12,177 nt of DNA, from assembly GCA_004555055.1 (NCBI GenBank), contig SFJN01000067.1, forward strand, positions 1 through 12,177. The letters run 5' to 3'. Position 1 is the first letter of the stretch. Each line of letters begins with the position of its first letter. Origin of the DNA: Bacteroidales bacterium. Lineage in GTDB: Bacteria > Bacteroidota > Bacteroidia > Bacteroidales > Bacteroidaceae. A program made the translations under genes and the position numbers. A model generated the notes under the pieces. That model saw only the letters and a list, made by a program, of their open reading frames with translations. It had not been told where the DNA came from and did not search any database. Of this stretch, positions 1-6,108 are shown piece after piece.

Positions 1-776
1 CAATATGCCGCGCGTCCGAAAGCCTTGGTATAGACCAGGCCGTGGTACGACTCGTCGGGAGTGGTAAGACCGGGGAAATGGTCGGCATGGGCATCCCAGT
101 CGAAGTTGCCGGAATCCACCACACATCCTCCCACCTGAGTGGCATGGCCATCCATGTACTTCGTAGTGGAATGGGTGACGATGTCGCATCCCCACTCAAA
201 AGGACGGCAGTTGATAGGCGTGGCAAAGGTGTTGTCTACGACTAAGGGCACGCCATGGCGATGGGCCATCTTGGCAAAACGCTCGATGTCGAAGACCTTG
301 CCGCCGGGATTGGAGATGGTTTCGCCGAAAAAGCATTTGGTATTGGGGCGGAACTCACGCTCTATGCGCTCATCGTCCCATTCGGGGTCGACGAAAGTGC
401 ATTCGATACCGAGTTTCTTCATCGTCACACCAAAGAGGTTGTACGTACCTCCGTAGATGGTGTTGCTGGTGATGAAGTGGTCGCCGGCACTGCAGATGTT
501 GAAGATGGCATAGAAGTTCGCGGCCTGTCCGGAGGAGGTGAGCACGGCTCCGACGCCTCCCTCAAGGGCGGCAATCTTACGGGCTACGGCATCATTGGTG
601 GGATTGGCCAGACGGGTATAGAAATAGCCTTCGTCTTCAAGGTCGAAAAGGCGGGCCATCTGCTCGCTCGTTTCGTATTTGAACGTGGTACTTTGATAGA
701 TTGGCAACTGCTGCGGCTCGCCCTTGGCGGCCTTCCATCCGCCATGAATGCAGATGGTTTCAAGATTTCTCTTCAT
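1..776 (-). CDS. metY: O-acetylhomoserine sulfhydrylase (aminocarboxypropyltransferase), 3' end cut by window edge
   Basis: PLP enzyme of the Cys/Met metabolism family. It makes homocysteine from O-acetyl-L-homoserine and sulfide in methionine synthesis, in the cytosol. The first 258 residues are visible, starting at the ATG at 776-774 (MKRNLETICIHGG); the family is usually about 420-430 residues, so roughly 170 are missing. Visible family marks are YTRLANPTNDAVARKIAALEG (here about residues 53-73, PLP phosphate-binding Tyr/Arg from the partner subunit), SSGQAA near 81-86, VVDNTFATP with the ring-nitrogen Asp at 181, and HSTTKY with the Schiff-base Lys at 206. The wording matches O-acetylhomoserine sulfhydrylase better than cystathionine gamma-synthase or beta-lyase. 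It lies 68 bp downstream of miaB in the same direction. No TAnnTTTG promoter is visible in that gap, so read-through from miaB is plausible. Two inverted repeats precede the start codon. Confidence 0.93.
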   Translation of the reverse strand, partial: MKRNLETICIHGGWKAAKGEPQQLPIYQSTTFKYETSEQMARLFDLEDEGYFYTRLANPTNDAVARKIAALEGGVGAVLTSSGQAANFYAIFNICSAGDHFITSNTIYGGTYNLFGVTMKKLGIECTFVDPEWDDERIEREFRPNTKCFFGETISNPGGKVFDIERFAKMAHRHGVPLVVDNTFATPINCRPFEWGCDIVTHSTTKYMDGHATQVGGCVVDSGNFDWDAHADHFPGLTTPDESYHGLVYTKAFGRAAY

Positions 777-781
777 TGTTT

Positions 782-806
782 CTGTTCGAACAGTGGCACC
801 AGCCAC
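782..806 (-). promoter_or_regulatory. Inverted repeats just upstream of the metY start
   Basis: Bases 782-793 are a perfect 12-bp palindrome (CTGTTCGAACAG), ending 5 bp from the metY start codon. Directly next to it, 793-797 (GTGGC) pairs with 802-806 (GCCAC) around a 4-base loop. Together they fill about a third of the miaB-metY spacer. They could be an operator or an RNA structure affecting translation; no known riboswitch core is recognisable. The structure is seen in the sequence, the function is inferred. Confidence 0.35.
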
Positions 807-844
807 CTTTAGTCTTTATGTTTTTTTGATTATTCCTGACATGT

Positions 845-2194
845 TCACAGTTGTACGACCTCACCCTTGAGCGTAGCACTGGAAGCCTCGAGAATCCTAA
901 CTACAAGTGTCTGCCCGATGTGCAGACGTTGCATCCGGCCTTCGGAATCGGTGAATTCGCGGGGCACAATGACCACCTTGTTCTGCTCAGTACGTCCAAA
1001 AAGTTCCTCACGGCTACGTTTGCTGACACCCTCAATGAGGATTTCAGCCTCACGTCCTATCCACGCCTGATTGGCAGCAAGGGAAAGTTCGTTCTGTACG
1101 GCAATGAGTTCATTGAGGCGGCGGATTTTCACATCTTCCTCAATGTCATCAGGGAAATGCGAGGAAGCATAGGTACCCGGACGCTCGGAATACTTGAACA
1201 TGAATGCGGAATCATATCCCACCTCGCGCATCAGGCTGAGCGACTTCCGGTGGTCGTCCTCCGTTTCGCCACAATATCCTACAAAGATGTCGGTGGAGAC
1301 AGCACAATCGGGGATGATGCGGCGTATGGCTTCCACACGGCCCAGATACCACTCGCGGGTGTACTTACGGTTCATCCGCTTCAGCACATCGTTGCTGCCG
1401 CTCTGCACCGGCAGGTGGATATGGCGGCAGACGTTGGGCTCTTCGGCAATCACCCGTAGCGTATCGTCGCTCATGTCCTTGGGATGGGAGGTGGAGAAAC
1501 GGATGCGCATGTCGGGCACGGTGCGGGCGACGGTGCGAAGCAATTCGGGAAAAAGCACGGTCTGTCCGTCGGCGGCATCGAAACGGTAGGAATTGACGTT
1601 CTGGCCGAGGAGTGTCACCTCGCGACAACCATGCTGCTGAAGGTCGCGGACTTCGGCCAGAATGCTCTGCACGTCGCGGCTGCGTTCACGGCCACGGGTA
1701 TAGGGGACAATGCAGTAATGGCAGAAATTGTTGCATCCACGCATGATGCTTACAAAGCCACTGATTTTCGTGCCATGGAGACGTTGGGGCATGACATCAC
1801 GGTAAGTTTCGGTCAGCGAGAGTTCGATATTGATGGCCTTGTGTCCCGTTTCAGCCTGAGCTATAAGGTCGGGAAGTGACAGATAGGCATCCGGACCGGC
1901 TACAAGGTCGCAATGATGATGTTCGAGCAGATCGCTCTTCACACGTTCTGCCATACAGCCGAGCACACCGATAATCAGAGAGCGTTTGCGGCGCATGGCA
2001 TGCAGGGCTTCGAGACGGTGATAAATCTTCTGCTCGGCATTGTCGCGGACGGAACAGGTATTGAGAAATACGGCATCAGCCTCGTCAAGGCTGTCGACGG
2101 TCTCGTAGCCTGCCATTTTCATCACGCTGGCCACAACCTCGGAATCGGCCACATTCATCTGGCAGCCGTAGGTTTCGATATAGAGTTTCTTCAT
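845..2194 (-). CDS. miaB: tRNA-2-methylthio-N6-dimethylallyladenosine synthase (MiaB)
   Basis: Radical-SAM methylthiotransferase that adds the 2-methylthio group to i6A37 of tRNAs reading UNN codons. It is a cytosolic enzyme with two 4Fe-4S clusters. The 449 residues match the usual MiaB length. The N-terminal UPF0004 domain carries the three auxiliary-cluster cysteines C11 (ETYGCQMN), C47 (LNTCSVR) and C80 (VLGCMAER). The radical-SAM core has CNNFCHYC at C154/C158/C161, followed by IVPYTRGRERSR. The C-terminal TRAM domain spans about 380-446, and its preceding stretch, LFGRTEQNKVVIVP, is typical of MiaB rather than RimO or MtaB. The start ATG (2194-2192, MKKLYIETYGC) aligns with the family start. 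It lies downstream of aroQ in the same direction, with a 132-bp spacer holding a duplicated element and no clear promoter, so it may be co-transcribed with aroQ. Confidence 0.97.
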   Translation of the reverse strand: MKKLYIETYGCQMNVADSEVVASVMKMAGYETVDSLDEADAVFLNTCSVRDNAEQKIYHRLEALHAMRRKRSLIIGVLGCMAERVKSDLLEHHHCDLVAGPDAYLSLPDLIAQAETGHKAINIELSLTETYRDVMPQRLHGTKISGFVSIMRGCNNFCHYCIVPYTRGRERSRDVQSILAEVRDLQQHGCREVTLLGQNVNSYRFDAADGQTVLFPELLRTVARTVPDMRIRFSTSHPKDMSDDTLRVIAEEPNVCRHIHLPVQSGSNDVLKRMNRKYTREWYLGRVEAIRRIIPDCAVSTDIFVGYCGETEDDHRKSLSLMREVGYDSAFMFKYSERPGTYASSHFPDDIEEDVKIRRLNELIAVQNELSLAANQAWIGREAEILIEGVSKRSREELFGRTEQNKVVIVPREFTDSEGRMQRLHIGQTLVVRILEASSATLKGEVVQL

Positions 2195-2213
2195 ATATGG
2201 TTTCCCGCTTTGC

Positions 2214-2314
2214 GGTGATGCTTGCTATGTTTTTCCGGTATCTTCACCCAGTTACACACACCTTTTCAGCAAGTACAGGGTGATGCTTGCTATGTTTTTT
2301 CCGGTATCTTCACC
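2214..2314. repeat. Duplicated 35/36-bp element in the aroQ-miaB spacer
   Basis: The stretch 2214-2248 (35 bp) recurs at 2279-2314 (36 bp). The copies are identical except that an internal T-run is five long in the first and six in the second. The unique spacer between them is 30 bp (2249-2278), giving a period of 65 bp. Each copy begins GGTGA and ends TCACC, so each has 5-bp inverted ends, but there is no longer palindrome. No further copy is visible in the window. The whole unit lies in the untranslated stretch between the aroQ stop and the miaB start, and a small CCGC-TTT-GCGG hairpin (2205-2215) abuts the miaB-proximal copy. Two copies alone do not make a CRISPR array. A local duplication or small dispersed repeat is more likely. 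Confidence 0.85.
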
Positions 2315-2326
2315 GTGTATGTCACA

Positions 2327-2767
2327 TCATGATTCGTGCATCTGTGCCAGCGCCTCGATACCCAGCCGGTAAGAGTCGGTACCGAAACCGCAGATAACAC
2401 CGCTGCATGCGGCACTGATGAGCGAAGTATGGCGGAACGCTTCGCGCTGGTGGACGTTGCTGATGTGTACCTCCACCACAGGGATGGGGGCAATGGCCCG
2501 GATGGCATCGTGGAGTGCGACGGAAGTGTGGGTATAGGCACCAGCGTTGAGGACGATACCGTCGCAACCTTCGCGCCATGCCTGCTGCAGACGGTCGATG
2601 AGGGCTCCTTCGTGGTTCGACTGAAAAATGTCAATCTGAATTCCCTTCGGTGCATACCGGTCGCGCAGACGCTGCAGCACAGCTTCCAGGCTTTCGCTGC
2701 CGTAGATGCCGGGCTCTCGCTGCCCGAGCATGTTGAGGTTGGGGCCGTTGATGATGATGAACTTCAT
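2327..2767 (-). CDS. aroQ: 3-dehydroquinate dehydratase, type II
   Basis: Converts 3-dehydroquinate to 3-dehydroshikimate, the third step of the shikimate pathway to chorismate and aromatic amino acids. It is a cytosolic flavodoxin-like enzyme that forms dodecamers in the family. The 146 residues match the family length. Seen in order: NGPNLNMLGQREPGIYG (about 7-23, with catalytic Arg17 and Tyr22 in the flexible lid), NAGAYTHTS (Asn74, His80), EVHISN (Glu99, His101), REAFRHTS (Arg112) and GFGTDSYRLG. The reading frame stays open upstream to 2845, but the ATG at 2767-2765 (MKFIIINGPN) gives the family N-terminus, whereas the 26 extra residues look like translated leader. The promoter is at 2892-2922, so the leader is about 120 nt. 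It is the first gene of the probable aroQ-miaB-metY run. Confidence 0.97.
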   Translation of the reverse strand: MKFIIINGPNLNMLGQREPGIYGSESLEAVLQRLRDRYAPKGIQIDIFQSNHEGALIDRLQQAWREGCDGIVLNAGAYTHTSVALHDAIRAIAPIPVVEVHISNVHQREAFRHTSLISAACSGVICGFGTDSYRLGIEALAQMHES

Positions 2768-2789
2768 GGATGAATGGTATTTTCGCGGA

Positions 2790-2833
2790 TTCCCTGCCGG
2801 GAACATAGAATGGCTGACGTGGAGGATATCCTC
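2790..2833 (-). promoter_or_regulatory. Inverted repeats in the aroQ leader
   Basis: Two short inverted repeats lie between the predicted aroQ transcription start and its ATG: TTCCC/GGGAA around a TGCC loop (2790-2803), and the perfect palindrome GAGGATATCCTC (2822-2833). A leader of about 120 nt is long for a simple biosynthetic gene. A regulatory role is inferred only. Confidence 0.25.
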
Positions 2834-2891
2834 ATAAAAGCGCATGCTTCCCCACCGTTCCCAAGGCTCCGGACGAACTCAAAATGAATGG

Positions 2892-2922
2892 CAAAAATAA
2901 CTGAAAATTATCTAACGGCAAA
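2892..2922 (-). promoter_or_regulatory. Bacteroidota-type promoter for aroQ
   Basis: On the minus strand, TTTG (2922-2919) is followed after 19 bp by TATTTTTG (2899-2892), a full match to the Bacteroidota consensus TTTG-N19-TAnnTTTG. Transcription would start near 2885. Confidence 0.65.
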
Positions 2923-2983
2923 GACTTTGGCTGATTTTCTGTATTTACCGAATCAGACGACCTTAGAATGGAGTTGTGTTTTC

Positions 2984-3014
2984 TTTGAAGAGAGGCATTT
3001 TTGTCGTAATTTTG
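2984..3014 (+). promoter_or_regulatory. Bacteroidota-type promoter for xerD
   Basis: TTTG (2984-2987), a 19-bp spacer, then TAATTTTG (3007-3014): a full match to the -33/-7 consensus. The start would lie near 3020, leaving a leader of roughly 40 nt before the ATG at 3058. It is back to back with the aroQ promoter, with the two -33 elements about 61 bp apart. Confidence 0.7.
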
Positions 3015-3057
3015 CCCGAAGAAACAAGCATTGTATCACAGTAATCTTTTCGGAAAA

Positions 3058-3984
3058 ATGGCGCATAACGACCACGAACTTTACGAACGCTACAAACGTT
3101 ACATCCTGCTGGAACAGGGTCTGTCGGAGAACACCCGCGAAGCATACCACCATGATGTGGAGCGCTTTATGGAATGGTGCTCCGACGAAGGGATAGGCAT
3201 CAAGGAGGTGAACATCTCCCGCCTGCACCGCTACACCGAAGCCCTCTACGACATGGGGATAGCGGTAAGTTCGATTGCCCGTATGCTGTGCGGCGTCCGT
3301 TCGCTCTACAGGTTCCTGCAGCTCGACGGCGAAATCGAACAGGACCCTTCGGAACTTCTGGAAAGTCCGCGCCAGACCCGCCATCTCCCCACCGTTCTCA
3401 GCGTGGAGGAGATTGACCGCATCAAAGGGGCCATCGACCTTTCGAAGCCCGACGGGCAACGCGACCATTGCATCATCGAACTGCTCTACAGCTGCGGCCT
3501 GCGGGTGAGCGAGGCCTGTACGCTGCGCCTCAGCGACTTGTTTCTGACGGAGGGTTTCATCCGTGTCATCGGCAAGGGCGACAAACAGCGCATCGTACCC
3601 ATTTCGGAGGCTGCCATCCGCGAAATCCACTGGTGGCTCGACGTCAGGGCGCAGATTGATGTGGTACCTGAGGATGAGGATATCCTCTTTGTCTCTGCCA
3701 CACGGCGTAAAAGGCTGACACGGGTGTTGGTGTTCATGAAGATCAAGCAGTACACCAAGGATGCCGGCATCGAGAAGGAGGTTTCGCCCCATACCTTCCG
3801 CCACAGTTTTGCCACCCATCTGCTTGAGGGAGGCGCCTCGTTGCGTGCCATCCAGGCCATGCTGGGACACGAGAAAATCTCCACCACCGAAATCTACACG
3901 CACCTCGACCGCCGTTTCCTGCGCCAGCAGGTGCTGGAACATTTTCCCAGAAACCGGAAGTACCCCGACGGCATCACCGAATGA
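3058..3984 (+). CDS. xerD: Site-specific tyrosine recombinase, XerD type
   Basis: Tyrosine recombinase expected to act with a XerC partner at dif to resolve chromosome dimers. The protein is 308 residues, close to the usual 295-310. The N-terminal SAM-like/core-binding domain (about 5-90) includes LLEQGLSENTREAYHHDVERF. The catalytic domain (about 110-295) shows the full set: Arg149 (SCGLRVSEA), Lys173 (GKGDKQR), His245-x-x-Arg248 (SPHTFRHSFATHLLEGGA), His271 (LGHEKISTT) and the nucleophile Tyr280 (EIYTH). I chose the ATG at 3058 over an in-frame TTG at 3031 because the latter lies too close to the predicted transcription start and the extra residues are not family-like. It is divergent from aroQ and there is no adjacent integron, phage or transposon gene, so a housekeeping Xer role is favoured. 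XerC versus XerD cannot be fully settled by eye. Confidence 0.92.
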   Translation: MAHNDHELYERYKRYILLEQGLSENTREAYHHDVERFMEWCSDEGIGIKEVNISRLHRYTEALYDMGIAVSSIARMLCGVRSLYRFLQLDGEIEQDPSELLESPRQTRHLPTVLSVEEIDRIKGAIDLSKPDGQRDHCIIELLYSCGLRVSEACTLRLSDLFLTEGFIRVIGKGDKQRIVPISEAAIREIHWWLDVRAQIDVVPEDEDILFVSATRRKRLTRVLVFMKIKQYTKDAGIEKEVSPHTFRHSFATHLLEGGASLRAIQAMLGHEKISTTEIYTHLDRRFLRQQVLEHFPRNRKYPDGITE

Positions 3985-4052
3985 CGCTGTCCTGATACCG
4001 CCCATACAGCCATCGGCCTTTTTTCGTCTGAAGTCCAAACGGAACGCCTCCC

Positions 4053-4084
4053 ACGCGCATCATGAAAGACGCGCATCATGAAAG
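4053..4084. repeat. 16-bp tandem repeat, two copies
   Basis: ACGCGCATCATGAAAG occurs twice without a gap (4053-4068 and 4069-4084). A 10-bp remnant, CACGCGCATC, recurs at 4137-4146 on the far side of the terminator hairpin. It lies in the non-coding space between the convergent ends of xerD and pckA, and looks like a slippage duplication. Confidence 0.85.
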
Positions 4085-4090
4085 CAAAAG

Positions 4091-4125
4091 AACGCCACAC
4101 CCGCAAAGTTTACGGATGTGGCGTT
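4091..4125. terminator. Bidirectional terminator hairpin between xerD and pckA
   Basis: AACGCCACA (4091-4099) pairs over 9 bp with TGTGGCGTT (4117-4125). After one mismatch, CCG (4101-4103) pairs with CGG (4113-4115) around a 9-base loop. It is flanked by A-rich DNA on the left and T-rich DNA on the right, so it can serve the plus strand (xerD) and the minus strand (pckA). Confidence 0.7.
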
Positions 4126-4139
4126 GTCTATTGTTTCAC

Positions 4140-4164
4140 GCGCATCTTACGAACAAGATGGCGC
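4140..4164 (-). terminator. Second hairpin just after the pckA stop
   Basis: GCGC-ATCTT (4140-4148) pairs with AAGAT-G-GCGC (4155-4164) around a 6-base loop with a single bulged G. It begins 15 bases past the pckA stop on the minus strand and precedes the larger hairpin at 4091-4125. No T-run follows directly, so it may protect the mRNA 3' end rather than terminate by itself. Confidence 0.4.
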
Positions 4165-4178
4165 ACTGAAGGTCAGGA

Positions 4179-5783
4179 TCAGAGCTTCGGACCGGCAGCA
4201 ACGAGAGCCTTACCAGCTTCGTTGGTGGTGTACTTGGCGAAGTTCTTGATGAAGCGTGCAGCGAGGTCCTTGGCCTTCTCTTCCCATACGGTAGCGTCAG
4301 CATAGGTGTCGCGGGGGTCGAGGATGGCGGGATTCACGTGAGGCAGTGCGGTGGGAACCTCGAAGTTGAACATAGGAATCATCTTGGTCTCAGCCTTGAG
4401 GATGGAACCGTCGAGGATGGCGTCGATGATACCGCGGGTATCGGGGATGGAGATACGCTTGCCGGTACCGTTCCAACCGGTGTTCACGAGATAAGCCTTT
4501 GCGCCGCTCTTTTCCATCTTCTTCACGAGTTCCTCGGCATACTTGGTGGGGTGGAGCTCAAGGAAAGCCTGTCCAAAGCAAGCGGAGAAGGTAGGAGTGG
4601 GCTCGGTGATGCCACGCTCGGTACCAGCAAGCTTAGCGGTGAATCCGCTGAGGAAGTAGTACTGAGTCTGCTCAGGGGTGAGGATGGAAACGGGAGGAAG
4701 CACACCGAAAGCGTCGGCACTGAGGAAGATGACGTTCTTTGCAGCGGGAGCCGAGCTGACGGGCTTCACGATGTTGTTGATGTGGTTAATGGGGTAAGAA
4801 ACGCGAGTGTTCTCGGTCACGCTCTTGTCGTCGAAGTTGATGGTACCATCTTCTGCCACGGTAACGTTCTCAAGGAGTGCGTTACGCTTGATGGCATTGT
4901 AGATGTCGGGTTCGTTCTCCTTGGAGAGGCCGATAACCTTAGCATAGCAACCGCCTTCGAAGTTGAACACGCCATTGTCGTCCCATCCGTGCTCGTCGTC
5001 ACCGATAAGGAGACGCTTGGGGTCGGTGGAGAGGGTGGTCTTTCCGGTTCCGGAGAGACCGAAGAAGATGGCGGTGTTCTCGCCGTTCATGTCAGCATTT
5101 GCGGAGCAGTGCATGGAAGCGATGCCCTGGAGGGGGAGGTAGTAGTTCATCATGGAGAACATACCCTTCTTCATCTCACCACCGTACCAGGTGTTGATAA
5201 TAACCTGCTCGCGGCTGGTTACGTTGAATGCCACGCAGGTCTCGCTGTTGAGGCCGAGTTCCTTGTAGTTTTCAACCTTGGCCTTGGAGGCGTTGTAGAT
5301 GACGAAGTTGGGCTCGAAGTTCTCGAGTTCCTCAGCGGTGGGCTGGATGAACATGTTGGTCACGAAGTGAGCCTGCCAAGCCACTTCCACGATGAAGCGG
5401 ACGGCCATGCGGGTATCCTTGTTGGCACCGCAGAAAGCGTCAACCACATAGAGGTTCTTATTGCAGAGTTCCTTCTTTGCAAGGTCACGAACCGTTTCCC
5501 AAACCTCTTCAGACATGGGGTGGTTGTCGTTCTTATACTCGTCAGAAGTCCACCATACGGTGTCCTTGCTGTTTTCGTCCATGACGATGTACTTGTCCTT
5601 GGGAGAGCGACCGGTGTAGATACCCGTCATTACGTTTACGGCACCGAGTTCGGTCTGCTGACCTACTTCGAATCCCTCGAGACCAGCCTTGGTCTCTTCA
5701 GCGAAGAGCTGCTCGTAAGTGGGGTTGTGAAAGAGCACGGTCGAACCCGTGATACCATACTGGGTAAGATCTAAATTAGCCAT
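4179..5783 (-). CDS. pckA: Phosphoenolpyruvate carboxykinase (ATP)
   Basis: Interconverts oxaloacetate + ATP and phosphoenolpyruvate + CO2 + ADP in the cytosol. In Bacteroidales the enzyme is thought to run largely in the CO2-fixing direction to feed fumarate reduction and succinate formation, as well as in gluconeogenesis. The 534 residues match the ATP-type family. Seen in order: TGRSPKDKY with substrate-binding Arg59, YGGEMKKG (about 200-207, metal-binding Lys region), SMHCSAN with His225, the P-loop FGLSGTGKTT (241-250), the IGDDEHGW metal-site Asps (262/263) and TENTRVSYP with Arg327. I chose the ATG at 5783-5781 (MANLDLTQYGI). The frame runs open further up, but 35 extra residues would be leader translation. 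A canonical promoter lies at 5899-5930. Codon choice is strongly biased, as expected for a highly expressed gene. It is transcribed towards xerD. Confidence 0.98.
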   Translation of the reverse strand: MANLDLTQYGITGSTVLFHNPTYEQLFAEETKAGLEGFEVGQQTELGAVNVMTGIYTGRSPKDKYIVMDENSKDTVWWTSDEYKNDNHPMSEEVWETVRDLAKKELCNKNLYVVDAFCGANKDTRMAVRFIVEVAWQAHFVTNMFIQPTAEELENFEPNFVIYNASKAKVENYKELGLNSETCVAFNVTSREQVIINTWYGGEMKKGMFSMMNYYLPLQGIASMHCSANADMNGENTAIFFGLSGTGKTTLSTDPKRLLIGDDEHGWDDNGVFNFEGGCYAKVIGLSKENEPDIYNAIKRNALLENVTVAEDGTINFDDKSVTENTRVSYPINHINNIVKPVSSAPAAKNVIFLSADAFGVLPPVSILTPEQTQYYFLSGFTAKLAGTERGITEPTPTFSACFGQAFLELHPTKYAEELVKKMEKSGAKAYLVNTGWNGTGKRISIPDTRGIIDAILDGSILKAETKMIPMFNFEVPTALPHVNPAILDPRDTYADATVWEEKAKDLAARFIKNFAKYTTNEAGKALVAAGPKL

Positions 5784-5898
5784 TGGAGTAAAGTATTTAA
5801 AAGTTTTTGTTTTTCGAAAAAAGTATTCGAGATGACTGCGGTAACGTCGGCCATGCTTCTGCCGCTGCAGTGCACTTACATGCCGCACGTTTTCGCGA

Positions 5899-5930
5899 CA
5901 AAGTTACGATTTTATGCCGTGGTCGGCAAA
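5899..5930 (-). promoter_or_regulatory. Bacteroidota-type promoter for pckA
   Basis: On the minus strand, TTTG (5930-5927), a 20-bp spacer, then TAACTTTG (5906-5899): a full consensus match. Transcription would start near 5892, giving a leader of about 110 nt. Confidence 0.7.
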
Positions 5931-6047
5931 TTTCGTTATTCTTTCTCGCGAAAAGTGTGCAATTTGTCATACATTTGCCACTTCTGCATTTATAAAACTA
6001 CGTTTTACCCTTTTTTGAATCGGCAAAACGCATGCAGCGTGGTTTTC

Positions 6048-6076
6048 GGGGAACATTCCTCCATGAAACGTTCCCC
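6048..6076 (-). terminator. Possible terminator hairpin after the C1 peptidase gene
   Basis: GGGGAAC (6048-6054) pairs with GTTCCCC (6070-6076), a 7-bp G/C-rich stem with a 15-base loop, about 32 bp beyond the peptidase stop. No clear T-run follows on the minus strand. Further on, ACGC/GCGT (about 6028-6040) makes a small hairpin followed by TTTT on that strand. Either could end the transcript. Confidence 0.35.
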
Positions 6077-6108
6077 TATAGGGCTTCCTCCGCAGAGGAT
6101 GGCGGGCA

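Larger units (their letters stand above)
5784..6108. other. 325-bp non-coding region between the C1 peptidase gene and pckA
   Basis: It holds the pckA promoter (5899-5930), a pckA leader of roughly 110 nt, and hairpins downstream of the peptidase gene. In the leader, 5810-5821 is a perfect 12-bp palindrome TTTTTCGAAAAA, and the last 40 bases before the pckA ATG are very A/T-rich, as is usual for strong Bacteroidota start sites. No small gene or structured RNA family is recognisable. Confidence 0.6.

Noticed and set aside
777..844. SAM riboswitch in front of metY
   Set aside because: The 68-bp spacer is too short for a SAM-I aptamer plus expression platform, and no conserved riboswitch core is recognisable; only two small inverted repeats are present.
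2214..2314. CRISPR array (two 35/36-bp repeats with a 30-bp spacer)
   Set aside because: The sizes are CRISPR-like, but there are only two copies and one spacer, no cas gene, no strong repeat palindrome, and a location inside an operon spacer.
2290..2655. 121-residue minus-strand open frame overlapping aroQ
   Set aside because: It lies in another frame inside aroQ, whose active-site residues are all intact, and has a biased Ser/Thr/Arg composition typical of a shadow frame.
3058..3984. Mobile-element integrase
   Set aside because: The length, motif wording and position among housekeeping genes fit XerC/D. No att-like repeat, tRNA, excisionase or cargo gene is next to it.
4338..5774. 478-codon plus-strand open frame opposite pckA
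   Set aside because: It is codon-aligned with pckA, which has every catalytic motif. The antisense frame is open because pckA avoids TTA, CTA and TCA, and the product has low-complexity Val/Gly/Glu-rich content typical of a shadow.
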